A DNA stretch of 64,000 nucleotides from Tubulanus polymorphus (lineage: Eukaryota > Nemertea > Palaeonemertea > Tubulaniformes > Tubulanidae), in assembly GCF_964204645.1 (NCBI RefSeq), contig NC_134035.1, forward strand, positions 1 through 64,000, written 5' to 3'. Every line of letters begins with the position of its first letter. The stretch's first letter is position 1. This document shows positions 63,964 to 64,000 of the stretch, one piece after another. The position numbers were made by a program, and so were the translations under genes. Below the pieces are notes generated by a model that saw only the letters and a list, made by a program, of their open reading frames with translations, did not search any database and was not told the DNA's origin.

Positions 63964-64000
63964 CTGTAGAGACAAAAATTTCATCACAACCTACTGGAAT

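Overview
This is a 64 kb stretch of an animal nuclear genome: AT-rich, with short GT-AG introns, vertebrate-like full-length proteins and many non-coding tandem repeats and fold-back elements. Protein content (ACE, LC3, TEFM, synaptojanin, PHF21 and PHF13/23 homologues) shows a bilaterian-type metazoan. Compact introns and MITEs with ends like GTTGCAC or AGTAGACTC remind me of spiralian genomes (mollusc, annelid, brachiopod), but the sequence does not prove this. All gene models were built by hand from conserved protein sequence, splice sites and matching exon phase. There is no transcript evidence.

Layout. 1-4110: repeats only (a pair of ~440 bp direct repeats and a MITE-like element). 4358-5631 (+): secreted C-type-lectin-like gene. 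10987-6633 (-): complete 11-exon soluble angiotensin-converting enzyme. 15465-13987 (-): DEAD-box helicase DDX19/DBP5 with an uninterrupted CDS. 19106-17859 (-) and 19557-21635 (+): divergent GOLT1 and TEFM. 22250-25680 (+): cathepsin D. 27226-28132 (+): MAP1LC3 ending directly at the conjugation glycine. 32413-29638 (-) and 33230-44273 (+): divergent di-N-acetylchitobiase and a complete 25-exon synaptojanin. 50316-46633 (-): unrecognised secreted helical protein with two alternative duplicated last exons. 55186-51271 (-): PHF21 (BHC80-like). 55983-58141 (+): unrecognised acidic coiled-coil protein. 59121-60946 (+): PHF13/PHF23-like H3K4me3-reader family. 63963-63808 (-): last exon of a gene running off the window.

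The genes are unrelated housekeeping and regulatory loci rather than an operon or pathway cluster. Three pairs are head-to-head (GOLT1/TEFM, CTBS/SYNJ, PHF21/unknown acidic gene) and may share promoters. Several products touch the endolysosomal system (cathepsin D, LC3, chitobiase, synaptojanin), but I infer no co-regulation. The most unusual property is the tandem-repeat load: at least fifteen minisatellites, most inside introns. Several start exactly at a splice site, duplicate a splice site, or hold the stop codon. One array appears to be built from the end of a nearby MITE family.
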